From Flavobacteriaceae bacterium (GTDB taxonomy: Bacteria; Bacteroidota; Bacteroidia; Flavobacteriales; Flavobacteriaceae), in assembly GCA_002709185.1 (NCBI GenBank), contig PAQB01000004.1:4365-15212 (forward strand): a stretch of DNA of 10,848 nucleotides, given 5' to 3'. The position numbers were made by a program, and so were the translations under genes. The notes under the pieces are model-generated. The model saw only the letters and a program-made list of their open reading frames with translations. It was not told where the DNA came from and did no database searches. Below, piece by piece: positions 1 through 7,354 of this stretch (position 1 is the first letter of the stretch; every line of letters begins with the position of its first letter).

Positions 1-1646
1 AAAAGTTCTGAAGCATAAGTATTCACTGGCTTCATTCTACCATCGGCATCTTGAATGACTAAATACCCGAAGCGATCTGAAACTGTCGCAGGGGTTATAT
101 TTTGCGCTAAAATGGAATCCAACTGTTGTTGGCTGGGGCGTTGAAACTTATGATTTGAGTTGTGGTTTATTTGTGCGGAAAGACCAAGGGACATCAAGCC
201 TATAAAAACGGTTAGTTTTGCTTTTTTTCTTTTGATTTTGTCCAATTGTTTCCTTAAAAATTCCATTCTGGCTCCCTTGCTAAGTAAAATAGCCAGCAAT
301 CCAAAATACAGCAAATAATAACCTAAATAGGTAAACCAGGTCCCCCAATAATCGTGATTTACAGATAGTATAGTCCCTTTTTCATCGGGATCAAAAGAAG
401 ATTGGAAGAAACGATAACCGCGGTGTTTTAAAATATTATTCATGTAGATATGAAAGTCAAACTCTCCTTCAGCAGCATCAAAAACAGTAACTTTACTTTC
501 AAAAGAGGCATAGCTTTTTTCAGTACCTGGGTAACGCTCCGCGATAAAGTCATTAAGCTTGATGTCAAAGGGTAATTCCAGGACTTTAGAGCCATATTTA
601 AAGGCAAATTCAAGACCACCAACCTTTATCTGTTTAAAAGGATTGTTGATGCCTTTACCGCCCAATAACTTAACAATTTTTGTTTCGCCTCTGGACGTAA
701 CTTTCAAAACGATTCCGTCTTCATCTCCTTTCAATAATTCAGATTTTTTTACAATGTCAAAGACGCCTTTAACAACGGGTTTTGGAAACACAACAGCCTG
801 ATTACCTATCAGATATCTAGATCTCAAGGCCAGGGGTTGAACGCTGTCTTTAACCAAGCGCCCTTGCTGCCCTGTAGCCATGGTCATGAATTCCCCTTCA
901 AAAGGCGACTGTATGGTCAATCCTCCATCTTCGGAATAAGTTAAATTAATGGCACCGGAAGTTGGCTTATTAAGAGCGTAAATTACGTTGTGTATGTTAC
1001 TAACTTGACCCAATTTCAAAAAGTGGTTGTGAGGTGCGCCACTACCTGCCTCTACAAGCTTGAGATAATAATCGCCATTTTCGTCAGGGACAATGTCCTC
1101 TTCAGCACTAGAAATAAAATCGATTAACTCCACTAAAACTGGGGAATTTCCGTATGTAGTTTCCAATGTATACTCATTTTCAAGTCTTGGAGAAAAATCA
1201 ACCGCATCGCTTTTTGAGCGTCGCAACAATTGACCATTAACTTGATAGTCACCATCGATATAGGTTGTTAGATAAGTTTTTTGAGATAAAAAAGTGTTTT
1301 CAGTCGCCCCTTCTCTTATAGACATCATGCCTTCAAATCCATAGTATCGAGTAATAAATGCGCCAAGTAGAATGGATATAAATGATAAATGAAGGGTGAG
1401 AGTTGCCCATTTTTCCTTTCTCAGGAGACGGTATTTGAAGATGTTTCCAACAAAATTAACCATAAATACCACCATGATCGCTTCAAACCACCAAGCATTG
1501 TAAATGAGTGTTCTTGAGTAGGGAGTTGGTGAAGTGCTTTGACCTTGATCCATAAAAGTACCTACAGCCATAGCCATAGCATATGCTATAAAAAGCGTGG
1601 CTGTTAACCGGGTTGAAAAAAGGACGTTGGCTAATTTTTTGAGCAT
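1..1646 (-). CDS. Cytochrome c biogenesis ResB/CcsA fusion, N-terminal half (partial)
   Basis: The frame is open from ATG at 1646-1644 to the left edge (548 codons, C-terminus missing). It is the ResB part plus the beginning of the CcsA part of the fused system II haem-handling protein of Bacteroidota, which delivers haem across the inner membrane and attaches it to apocytochromes c. Visible: membrane segments at about residues 12-32, 51-70 and 80-100, the third carrying His86 in LTLHLSF; a periplasmic domain of about 330 residues; then the conserved stretch around FFQSSFDPDEKGT and NHDYWGT with His431, leading into a fourth segment (about 435-455). His86 and His431 are inferred to be the ResB haem-ligand histidines. 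A basic cytoplasmic loop and a signal-like fifth segment (about 474-492) mark the fusion junction. The last visible residues, DADGRMKPVNTYASEL, are the conserved entry into the CcsA half. Full-length relatives are, from memory, about 1,050 residues. Confidence 0.93.
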   Translation of the reverse strand, partial: MLKKLANVLFSTRLTATLFIAYAMAMAVGTFMDQGQSTSPTPYSRTLIYNAWWFEAIMVVFMVNFVGNIFKYRLLRKEKWATLTLHLSFISILLGAFITRYYGFEGMMSIREGATENTFLSQKTYLTTYIDGDYQVNGQLLRRSKSDAVDFSPRLENEYTLETTYGNSPVLVELIDFISSAEEDIVPDENGDYYLKLVEAGSGAPHNHFLKLGQVSNIHNVIYALNKPTSGAINLTYSEDGGLTIQSPFEGEFMTMATGQQGRLVKDSVQPLALRSRYLIGNQAVVFPKPVVKGVFDIVKKSELLKGDEDGIVLKVTSRGETKIVKLLGGKGINNPFKQIKVGGLEFAFKYGSKVLELPFDIKLNDFIAERYPGTEKSYASFESKVTVFDAAEGEFDFHIYMNNILKHRGYRFFQSSFDPDEKGTILSVNHDYWGTWFTYLGYYLLYFGLLAILLSKGARMEFLRKQLDKIKRKKAKLTVFIGLMSLGLSAQINHNSNHKFQRPSQQQLDSILAQNITPATVSDRFGYLVIQDADGRMKPVNTYASEL

Positions 1647-1672
1647 TGGACAACTACAAAATTAAGTGCGCT

Positions 1673-1681
1673 GCAAAGGTA
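1673..1681 (-). promoter_or_regulatory. Putative -7 element of the ccs (ResB/CcsA) promoter
   Basis: Read on the minus strand this is TACCTTTGC, a perfect match to the Bacteroidota TAnnTTTG -7 consensus. It lies about 27 bases upstream of the ATG at 1646, implying a 5' UTR of roughly 20 bases. I see no clear TTG -33 element at the usual 17-23 base spacing. A perfect inverted repeat (1683-1703) occupies the spacer immediately upstream instead. Confidence 0.5.
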
Positions 1682-1682
1682 C

Positions 1683-1703
1683 TTACTTTTTACAAAAAAG
1701 TAA
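1683..1703. repeat. Perfect 9-bp inverted repeat upstream of the ccs promoter
   Basis: The arms TTACTTTTT (1683-1691) and AAAAAGTAA (1695-1703) are exactly complementary, with a 3-base loop. The element sits between the -7 box and the expected -33 position of the ccs promoter, where a repressor or activator site could lie. A second, shorter palindrome, CTGTTTTAACAG (1715-1726), follows. The composition is AT-rich, so chance cannot be excluded. Confidence 0.4.
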
Positions 1704-1799
1704 TTTTTATCATTCTGTTTTAACAGTAATTTGACTAAAAAAAAAGACAAAGCGTGGTTTTCACTTTTAAAACATCACAGAATGGCGTAATTTAGCCTA

Positions 1800-2558
1800 A
1801 TGATTACAATTTCAGTCATAGGAGCAGGACAGGTTGGGACACAGTTTTGCAAAGCCATCAGCGCTGCAGAAAGTCTTCATTTGGAACAATGGTACAATCG
1901 GTCAAAAATTGACCAGCAAAACGGTTTAGATGACGTAAATTTTTGCAATGATCTAATGCAGCTAAAACCTGCAGATCTTTACATTCTTGCCGTCAGTGAC
2001 TCAGCTATTGAGACCATTTCAAATGCATTACCATTTGAGAATCGTTTGGTTGTTCATACTTCAGGAAGTGTTGCGCTGAGATTTCTCAATAAAAAAAATA
2101 GAAAAGGCGTTTTTTATCCTTTGCAAACATTTTCAAAGGCCACAGATTTAGATTTTTCAAACATCCCAATTTGTATTGAAACAACAGAAAAAAGTGACCG
2201 AAAACTCCTCGAGACAGTGGCCAATACATTGGGCAGTCCAACCTATTTTATCCAATCGGAACAACGGCAGTCCCTTCATTTATCTGCCGTGTTTGTGAAT
2301 AATTTTACAAATCAACTTTACCGTATCGCGCACGAACTTACAGACCGTCATGGCTTAGAATTTGATATTTTAAAACCCCTGATGCAGGAAACCATTCAAA
2401 AGCTTCAAAATTTATCGCCATATATGGCGCAAACTGGCCCCGCCAAACGAAACGACAAAAAAACCATTAAACAGCATTTAAAACTGCTGGAAAAAACTCC
2501 AAAATATCAAAAAATTTACGAACTTATAACACAATCAATTCAACACACCCATGGCTAA
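1800..2558 (+). CDS. Rossmann-fold DUF2520 domain protein
   Basis: A 252-residue protein with an N-terminal NAD(P)-binding Rossmann domain: a beta strand followed by GAGQVG at residues 8-13, then a second turn near residues 60-75 with LAVSDSAI, as in pyrroline-5-carboxylate reductase-like and F420-oxidoreductase-like folds. The C-terminal half (about 125-245) is the all-helical DUF2520 domain. Its signature stretch HLSAVFVNNFTNQLY lies near residues 160-175, and TGPAKRND comes late in the protein. Substrate and reaction are unknown to me; a dehydrogenase or reductase is only implied by the fold. It is the first gene of a compact plus-strand cluster, and its stop overlaps the HAD gene by 8 bases (ATGGCTAA), which argues for cotranscription and translational coupling. 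No Shine-Dalgarno sequence is visible. A weak -7-like TAATTTAG (1788-1795) ends just before the ATG, so a very short leader is possible. Confidence 0.9.
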   Translation: MITISVIGAGQVGTQFCKAISAAESLHLEQWYNRSKIDQQNGLDDVNFCNDLMQLKPADLYILAVSDSAIETISNALPFENRLVVHTSGSVALRFLNKKNRKGVFYPLQTFSKATDLDFSNIPICIETTEKSDRKLLETVANTLGSPTYFIQSEQRQSLHLSAVFVNNFTNQLYRIAHELTDRHGLEFDILKPLMQETIQKLQNLSPYMAQTGPAKRNDKKTIKQHLKLLEKTPKYQKIYELITQSIQHTHG

Positions 2559-3081
2559 AAAAAATTACAAAGCGCTTTTAAAAGATATATCCACCCTTGT
2601 CTTTGATGTGGATGGTGTCCTAACTGACAGTTCTGTTTTGATAACTTCAGATGGTGAAATGCTTAGAAAAATGAATACACGCGATGGATTTGCATTAAAA
2701 GTTGCTGTTGATGCAGGCCTCAATGTCTGCATCATCTCCGGAGGCAGTAATGATGGCGTTCGTAAGCGATTGGAAGGCTTGGGTTTGAAAGACATCATCC
2801 TTGGTGCGCACGATAAAATTAAAAACTTAAAGAAACTAATGCTGGAGTTGGGTGTAGATAAAAATGAAATCATGTACATGGGTGACGACATTCCAGATAT
2901 ACCTGCCATGTCATTGGTTGGATTACCTTGTTGCCCGCAAGACGCTGCGCCGGAAGTCAAAGCAACCGCTCAATACATTTCTCATATTAATGGCGGACAT
3001 GGTGCCGCAAGAGATATTATAGAGCAAATATTAAAGATTCAAGGGCACTGGTTAAAAGGGTTTGAAGCCAATTACGATTAA
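2551..3081 (+). CDS. kdsC: HAD-family phosphatase, KdsC (Kdo 8-phosphate phosphatase) type
   Basis: A 176-residue cap-less HAD subfamily III phosphatase, the usual length for KdsC/YrbI. All HAD motifs are present: the nucleophile and acid/base in FDVDGVLTD (Asp19, Asp21), Ser63 in IISGG, Lys89 in the HDKI segment, and Mg-binding GDDIPD (111-116). The C-terminal stretch ISHINGGHGAARDIIE is characteristic of KdsC tetramers, whose tails reach into the neighbouring active site. KdsC releases phosphate from Kdo 8-phosphate in the cytoplasm on the way to lipopolysaccharide. No other Kdo gene (kdsA, kdsB) is nearby, so the exact substrate is inferred from family only. The start overlaps the DUF2520 stop by 8 bases, and the stop is 4 bases before the preferred maf ATG. 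Confidence 0.88.
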   Translation: MAKKNYKALLKDISTLVFDVDGVLTDSSVLITSDGEMLRKMNTRDGFALKVAVDAGLNVCIISGGSNDGVRKRLEGLGLKDIILGAHDKIKNLKKLMLELGVDKNEIMYMGDDIPDIPAMSLVGLPCCPQDAAPEVKATAQYISHINGGHGAARDIIEQILKIQGHWLKGFEANYD

Positions 3082-3085
3082 GGAA

Positions 3086-3667
3086 ATGCTCAAAGAACAT
3101 CTAAACAAACGCCGTTTAATTTTGGCGTCTGGTTCTCCTAGAAGACATGATTTATTAAAACAGTTGGGAGTGCCTTTTGAAGTCTGTGTAAAACCTGTTG
3201 ATGAAGTTTATCCTCAAAACCTTTCTGGCCATGAAATTACAGATTATTTATCGCTTTTGAAAGCCAATGCTTTCAAAGACAATTTATACCCCAATGATCT
3301 GCTCATCACTAGCGATACCATCGTCTGGCATCGAAATACTGCAATTGGCAAACCAAACTCTGTAAAACATGCTATTGAGATGCTTCAAAGCCTGAGTGGC
3401 TCAACCCACAAAGTCTTTACATCGGTATGCCTAACTTCAACTGAAAAACAACAGACCTTTAATGCTTTGACAAAAGTTTCTTTTAGAAAATTAAAAATCG
3501 AAGAAATTGAATTCTATGTCAATAATTACAAACCACTTGACAAAGCTGGTGCCTATGGGATTCAAGACTGGATTGGACAGATTGGAGTAGAAAAAATTGA
3601 AGGATCTTATTTTAATGTGATGGGGTTTCCATTAAACCTTGTTTACAGTCATTTACTTGAATTCTAA
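3086..3667 (+). CDS. maf: Maf-family nucleoside triphosphate pyrophosphatase
   Basis: A 193-residue Maf/YhdE-type protein. The family hydrolyses dTTP, UTP and modified nucleotides to monophosphate and pyrophosphate; the older name 'septum formation inhibitor' comes from overexpression phenotypes in Bacillus. The signature SGSPRR is at residues 15-20, the catalytic Asp77 is in TSDTIVW, and the C-terminal DKAGAYGIQ (152-160) and GSYFNVMGFP are both family hallmarks. The frame also allows a TTG start at 3062, inside the HAD gene. I prefer ATG 3086 because it puts MLKEHLNK directly before the first strand, as in relatives known to me, leaves a 4-base gap after the HAD stop, and has AAGG just upstream. 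The 3' end overlaps the convergent hydrolase gene by 15 bases. Confidence 0.92.
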   Translation: MLKEHLNKRRLILASGSPRRHDLLKQLGVPFEVCVKPVDEVYPQNLSGHEITDYLSLLKANAFKDNLYPNDLLITSDTIVWHRNTAIGKPNSVKHAIEMLQSLSGSTHKVFTSVCLTSTEKQQTFNALTKVSFRKLKIEEIEFYVNNYKPLDKAGAYGIQDWIGQIGVEKIEGSYFNVMGFPLNLVYSHLLEF

Positions 3668-4612
3668 GAAAAATTCCGCAGCGCGCAATTCGTTATAATA
3701 GACTTTTCCAGGTAAAATAAAGCCTACATGACCACCATGTTTGGGGGTTTCTAAATAAATAAATGGATTCTTTTTAGCAATGACATAAGGGAAACAAGTG
3801 TCTGTTAAAAATGAATCGTTTAAGGCATTAAGAATTAGAACTGGAGTTGTTATTGCTGGTAAATATTGTAAACTATTTGATTTGCTGTAATATTCCGCTG
3901 CATCCTTGAATCCATTGGCGCGTGAAGTGTAAAACTCATCCAATCCACGAAGCGTCCATACGCGCCATAATGAAAGTCTTGAAATTTTAGTTGGAAATTG
4001 GCGTTGCTTTTGCTTTAATTTCAGTTTTAATCCTATCATAAAATAAATGTGGAATAAGCAATTTTTAAATCGATGAAGGGCCTTAGAAGAACCCGCCAAG
4101 TCAACTGGAACAGAAACCGCCATTGCCGCTTTAATTTGCTTTGGAACATTTGAAGTTTCCCCAAGGTATTTTAAAACAATATTCCCCCCCAAACTAATTC
4201 CATTTAAAAAAATTGAATCGTAGTTGTAGTTTGAGATTACATGGGCAATAACATCCTTCAAATCTTCTGTTTGCCCAGAATGAAAACTAAAAAATTGCGT
4301 GTTTTGTTGCTCACTGCAGCCTCTAAAATTGACGCAAATTGCATCCATATGCTGAGTGTTTAAATGGCGGGCAATTCCTGAAACATAAGGCCGCTGACCA
4401 TGGCCTTCCATGCCATGTAAAATAACAGCCAAGCTATTTGTAGGCTCAGAAGCATAACTCCAATCCAAATCTAAAAAATCCCCGTCACTAAGTGTTATGC
4501 GCTCTCGTTTTTGAGGGTGTTTGATATAGCGGATTATTCCAGAATAGACCGTTGAGAGAAATCCATTTTTAAATAATATAGAAGGTTTAAAGTGGCTTTT
4601 AATCAGTGGCAT
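3653..4612 (-). CDS. Alpha/beta hydrolase, YheT family
   Basis: A 319-residue YheT/EMB8-like alpha/beta-fold hydrolase, probably a cytoplasmic esterase; the physiological substrate of this family is not established. The N-terminal family block (residues 8-50, with KNGFLSTVYSG and ITLSDGDFLDLDW) is present. The oxyanion-hole loop HGMEG is at 66-70. The nucleophile elbow GISLGG puts Ser140 as nucleophile, Asp266 in NALNDSFL is the likely acid, and His295 in HGGHVGF is the catalytic histidine. It is the last gene of the minus-strand group pabB-tilS-yheT: its ATG lies 14 bases inside the 3' end of tilS, so translational coupling is likely. It runs convergently into maf with a 15-base coding overlap and no visible terminator between them. 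Confidence 0.9.
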   Translation of the reverse strand: MPLIKSHFKPSILFKNGFLSTVYSGIIRYIKHPQKRERITLSDGDFLDLDWSYASEPTNSLAVILHGMEGHGQRPYVSGIARHLNTQHMDAICVNFRGCSEQQNTQFFSFHSGQTEDLKDVIAHVISNYNYDSIFLNGISLGGNIVLKYLGETSNVPKQIKAAMAVSVPVDLAGSSKALHRFKNCLFHIYFMIGLKLKLKQKQRQFPTKISRLSLWRVWTLRGLDEFYTSRANGFKDAAEYYSKSNSLQYLPAITTPVLILNALNDSFLTDTCFPYVIAKKNPFIYLETPKHGGHVGFILPGKVYYNELRAAEFFLEFK

Positions 4613-5927
4613 ATTGTAGGCTAATTTTACACATTAAAGCATCTGTCTTAGAAGCTATAAATCGGGCATCTTGACGCTTTCCAACGACCCAAACTACTTG
4701 AGCATCAGAACATAATAATAAAGTTTTATCCTTTTCTGAAAGTGACATTTTTTCATCCTTAAAAAACTTACTGATTTTCTTTTTACCTTCCATGCCTTTT
4801 GGATAAAAATAATCTCCATTTTTCCAAGGTCTTAGTTCCAGTGGAAATTGAAGTTTATCAAAATCTACATAAATGGTATTGGTATCGGGTGAGTCCAATA
4901 CAGAAACCTTATCAATCTTAAGATGACACCCTAAATTTTCAATAAAAGCAATGTCATTATGAGATTCAATTTTTTGGCTGGTAGCTGTTGGTAAATCATT
5001 GCTAAACAATATTAAAACTTGACGGTTTTTTATAAGCGTATGCGTTTTTGATAACAGTTTTTTTCCTGATTGTCCATCCAATAGTTTAGAAAGCGCTTTC
5101 CAATCCGAAAACCCATATTTATTAAATAATGGAAACAAATACAGCGGCAGTGATTTCAATGCTTTCAAGGCATTTATATCAAAATGAATTTCCCCAAGAT
5201 TAGTTTTAACAATCACTTGTTCTTCAATGTCTTGGATATGACTTTCAAGCAGTTCTTTTGAAGCCTCTAAATGTGACTGTGTTTTGGTTAAAGATTCAAG
5301 AATATTGGGATAAATTTCTTTTAAAACTGTTACTAATTTGTGTCTCAGTTGGTTGCGCTGATATTTCAAACTTACATTGCTACTATCCTCTCTCCATTCA
5401 ATTTGATGTTTTTGAGCATACTGCAAAATCTGATCTCTTGAAAATGGCAATAGAGGACGTAAAAAAAGACCATTTTTTTCGGGAATCCCAACCAGACCAT
5501 CAAGACCTGAACCGCGACTGAGATTGATCAAAAAGGTTTCTAAATTGTCATCCGCATGGTGGGCTGTCAAAACACAACTGAATTGGTGTTGTTCAGAAAG
5601 GCTTTGAAACCAATTATAACGCAATTCTCTCGCGGCCATTTGAATTGAATATTTTGAATTATCAACAAATGATTGTGTGTCAAACTGTTTTGAGAAAACA
5701 AGAATGTCTTGCTTGCTAGCGTAATCTACAACAAATGCTTCATCCAAGTTGCTTTCATGACCCCGCAAACAAAAATTGCAATGGGCTAGTGTAATATTTA
5801 AATTTAATTTTTGACACAAATGGGTCATTACCATGCTGTCAATTCCGCTGGAACAAGCCAAAAGAATTCTATCCTTAAACAGGTTTGGAAAGTTTAATTT
5901 GATATGTGCTTTAAATTCCGCAAACAT
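4599..5927 (-). CDS. tilS: tRNA(Ile)-lysidine synthase
   Basis: A 442-residue TilS, which uses ATP and lysine to convert cytidine-34 of the CAU anticodon of tRNA-Ile2 to lysidine so that it reads AUA. The N-terminal PP-loop ATPase has its loop at residues 26-31 as SSGIDS, where the usual form is SGGxDS, so one glycine is a serine. Other family blocks are intact: AHHADDNLET (122-131), LSRGSGLDGL (136-145), WREDSSN (178-184) and RNQLRHKLV (191-199). The C-terminal TilS domain is recognisable from LRPWKNGDYFYP (365-376) to KKKISKFFKDEK (382-393). It starts at ATG 5927, 16 bases after the pabB stop, and overlaps the downstream hydrolase start by 14 bases. The 16-base gap contains a promoter-like box (see separate entry). 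Confidence 0.95.
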   Translation of the reverse strand: MFAEFKAHIKLNFPNLFKDRILLACSSGIDSMVMTHLCQKLNLNITLAHCNFCLRGHESNLDEAFVVDYASKQDILVFSKQFDTQSFVDNSKYSIQMAARELRYNWFQSLSEQHQFSCVLTAHHADDNLETFLINLSRGSGLDGLVGIPEKNGLFLRPLLPFSRDQILQYAQKHQIEWREDSSNVSLKYQRNQLRHKLVTVLKEIYPNILESLTKTQSHLEASKELLESHIQDIEEQVIVKTNLGEIHFDINALKALKSLPLYLFPLFNKYGFSDWKALSKLLDGQSGKKLLSKTHTLIKNRQVLILFSNDLPTATSQKIESHNDIAFIENLGCHLKIDKVSVLDSPDTNTIYVDFDKLQFPLELRPWKNGDYFYPKGMEGKKKISKFFKDEKMSLSEKDKTLLLCSDAQVVWVVGKRQDARFIASKTDALMCKISLQYATD

Positions 5928-5931
5928 TCAG

Positions 5932-5963
5932 CAAAAGTAAAAATTAATTTTCCAAAACTTCAA
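5932..5963 (-). promoter_or_regulatory. Possible internal tilS promoter giving a near-leaderless mRNA
   Basis: On the minus strand TACTTTTG (5939-5932) is a perfect TAnnTTTG -7 box, followed by C as in the extended form. TTG at 5963-5961 lies 21 bases upstream, within the usual -33 spacing. Transcription would start within a few bases of the tilS ATG (5927), so the transcript would have little or no leader. The box sits in the 16-base pabB-tilS gap; the upstream element is inside pabB. This is inference from motif matching only. Confidence 0.35.
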
Positions 5964-7236
5964 TTAGAGCCTTTGCTTTAATCAAGCATTCCTCGTATTC
6001 TTTTTCAGGAACACTTTTAGCAGTAATGGCACTACCAACCGAAAAGGAAATATAAGACGTCTCAGCATTGTACAAAATACTTCTAATGACCACATTAAAA
6101 TCAAAATTACCATCTGGACTGAAATACCCTACAGAGCCAGAGTAAAGGCCACGTTTGCTAAACTCCAAATTTTCGATGATTTTCATGGCTGAAATTTTAG
6201 GCGCTCCAGTCATACTGCCCATTGGATAAGAAGCACAGATGGCATCAACAGCAGAAATTTCCGGACGCAATTTAGCTTTAATGGTTGAAATTAAATGGTG
6301 TACCTGTTTGAACGAATAAATTGCGTGTAATTCTTCTACAAGAACACTCCCCTTTTGGGCAATTCTTGAAAGATCGTTCCGAACGAGATCTACAATCATA
6401 ACATTTTCACTGCGCTCCTTTGGATCTGCCAATAGATTATTTTTAAGATTCAAATCTTCAGTTGCATTAGATGACCTGGCTGCTGTTCCCTTAATGGGTT
6501 GAGAAATCAATAAATCACCCTCTTTTTTTAGATAACGTTCTGGAGATGCCGAAAGAAGAAAATGGGATTTATTCTTAAAAAAAACAGCGAACGGCGGTAA
6601 GGATAAATCCTGCAAGCGCTCAAAAGTTAACAAAGGATCAATTTGTCCGTTGGTATAAAATTCTTGACAAAAATTCGCTTCATAAATATCCCCTCTTTGA
6701 ATGTGTAATTTTAGTTTATGTATTAAATCAATATAGTCTTGCTGAGATACCCTGGGTTTAATTTTTAGCGCACTAGGTTTAATGCCTTTTAAAGTACTTG
6801 TGGTGGCATTTTGAATCTGAATCATGTCATTGTCAATTTCTTTAAAAACACAGTCCAAATACTGAATGGTGACAGTGCTATTCTTTAAGAAAAAAAGTTT
6901 CTTGGGTTGAAAGAAAAATAACTCAGGAAATTTCAAACCATCAAAATTACGAGATTCTAAATCTTCTAAGCTGTTTTTTAAATCATATGATAGATAACCA
7001 AAAATCCAATCTGAAGTCTTTAAATGATAATCTTGAAGTTGATTAAAGGCATTTTCAAAATCAGTTTGAAGCTTGGTATGGGCGTCGACTGCAAGGACCG
7101 CATCAAAATTGCTGTAAGTTTGTGAGCATTGGTTCGAATCCAGCCAAGTGACTTCACTGTAAGACTGTGCCCATTTCAACAATTTTACTTTAAATTCTGT
7201 GATGTCGTTAACTTCTATTTCCTTGACGCGTCTCAA
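5944..7236 (-). CDS. pabB: Aminodeoxychorismate synthase component I
   Basis: A 430-residue chorismate-utilising enzyme. With a glutaminase partner, PabB makes 4-amino-4-deoxychorismate, the precursor of p-aminobenzoate and folate. The chorismate-binding domain spans about 163-425: RGDIYEANFCQEF (181-193), SASPERY (229-235), PIKGT (247-251), KERSENVMIVDLVRND (273-288), GSMTGAPK (340-347) and FSVGSAI (398-404). Lys249 in PIKGT distinguishes PabB from TrpE, which has PIAGT. The start is TTG: the frame is open upstream to a stop at 7308-7306 but contains no ATG or GTG, and the first internal Met is residue 138. TTG 7236 gives an N-terminus of the expected length. No pabA or pabC is in the window. 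Confidence in the family is high; the exact start is less certain because the TTG lies at the end of a T8 run. Confidence 0.92.
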   Translation of the reverse strand: MRRVKEIEVNDITEFKVKLLKWAQSYSEVTWLDSNQCSQTYSNFDAVLAVDAHTKLQTDFENAFNQLQDYHLKTSDWIFGYLSYDLKNSLEDLESRNFDGLKFPELFFFQPKKLFFLKNSTVTIQYLDCVFKEIDNDMIQIQNATTSTLKGIKPSALKIKPRVSQQDYIDLIHKLKLHIQRGDIYEANFCQEFYTNGQIDPLLTFERLQDLSLPPFAVFFKNKSHFLLSASPERYLKKEGDLLISQPIKGTAARSSNATEDLNLKNNLLADPKERSENVMIVDLVRNDLSRIAQKGSVLVEELHAIYSFKQVHHLISTIKAKLRPEISAVDAICASYPMGSMTGAPKISAMKIIENLEFSKRGLYSGSVGYFSPDGNFDFNVVIRSILYNAETSYISFSVGSAITAKSVPEKEYEECLIKAKALIEVLEN

Positions 7237-7253
7237 AAAAAATTGTGTTTTTG

Positions 7254-7283
7254 TAAATTTAAGTAGTAATTCACAATAAACAA
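7254..7283 (-). promoter_or_regulatory. Candidate pabB promoter
   Basis: On the minus strand TTG (7283-7281) is followed after 19 bases by TAAATTTA (7261-7254), which matches TAnnTTTG except for the last base. The predicted transcription start would lie about 10-13 bases before the TTG start codon at 7236, consistent with the short leaders common in this phylum. The match is imperfect, so this is a candidate only. Confidence 0.3.
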
Positions 7284-7354
7284 CAACATAATTGCAATAC
7301 CTTTTTAATGGCTTAATTTTTGGGTGAGAGGATGTGTTTTTTCCTATTTCTAGA

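Noticed and set aside
440..801. Two short open frames (minus 440-622 and plus 559-801)
   Set aside because: Both lie inside the ResB/CcsA coding region in other frames, have no recognisable domain, and are best explained as shadows.
2565..2960. 131-codon minus-strand open frame
   Set aside because: It is the antisense of the HAD phosphatase gene, whose motifs are complete. The translation is rich in Ser/Pro and matches nothing I recognise.
3062..3085. TTG start for maf overlapping the HAD gene
   Set aside because: ATG 3086 gives the family-typical N-terminus and a 4-base intergenic gap; the TTG extension adds eight residues not expected in Maf proteins.
5258..5521. 87-codon plus-strand open frame
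   Set aside because: It is antisense to the tilS middle region, which carries conserved motifs.
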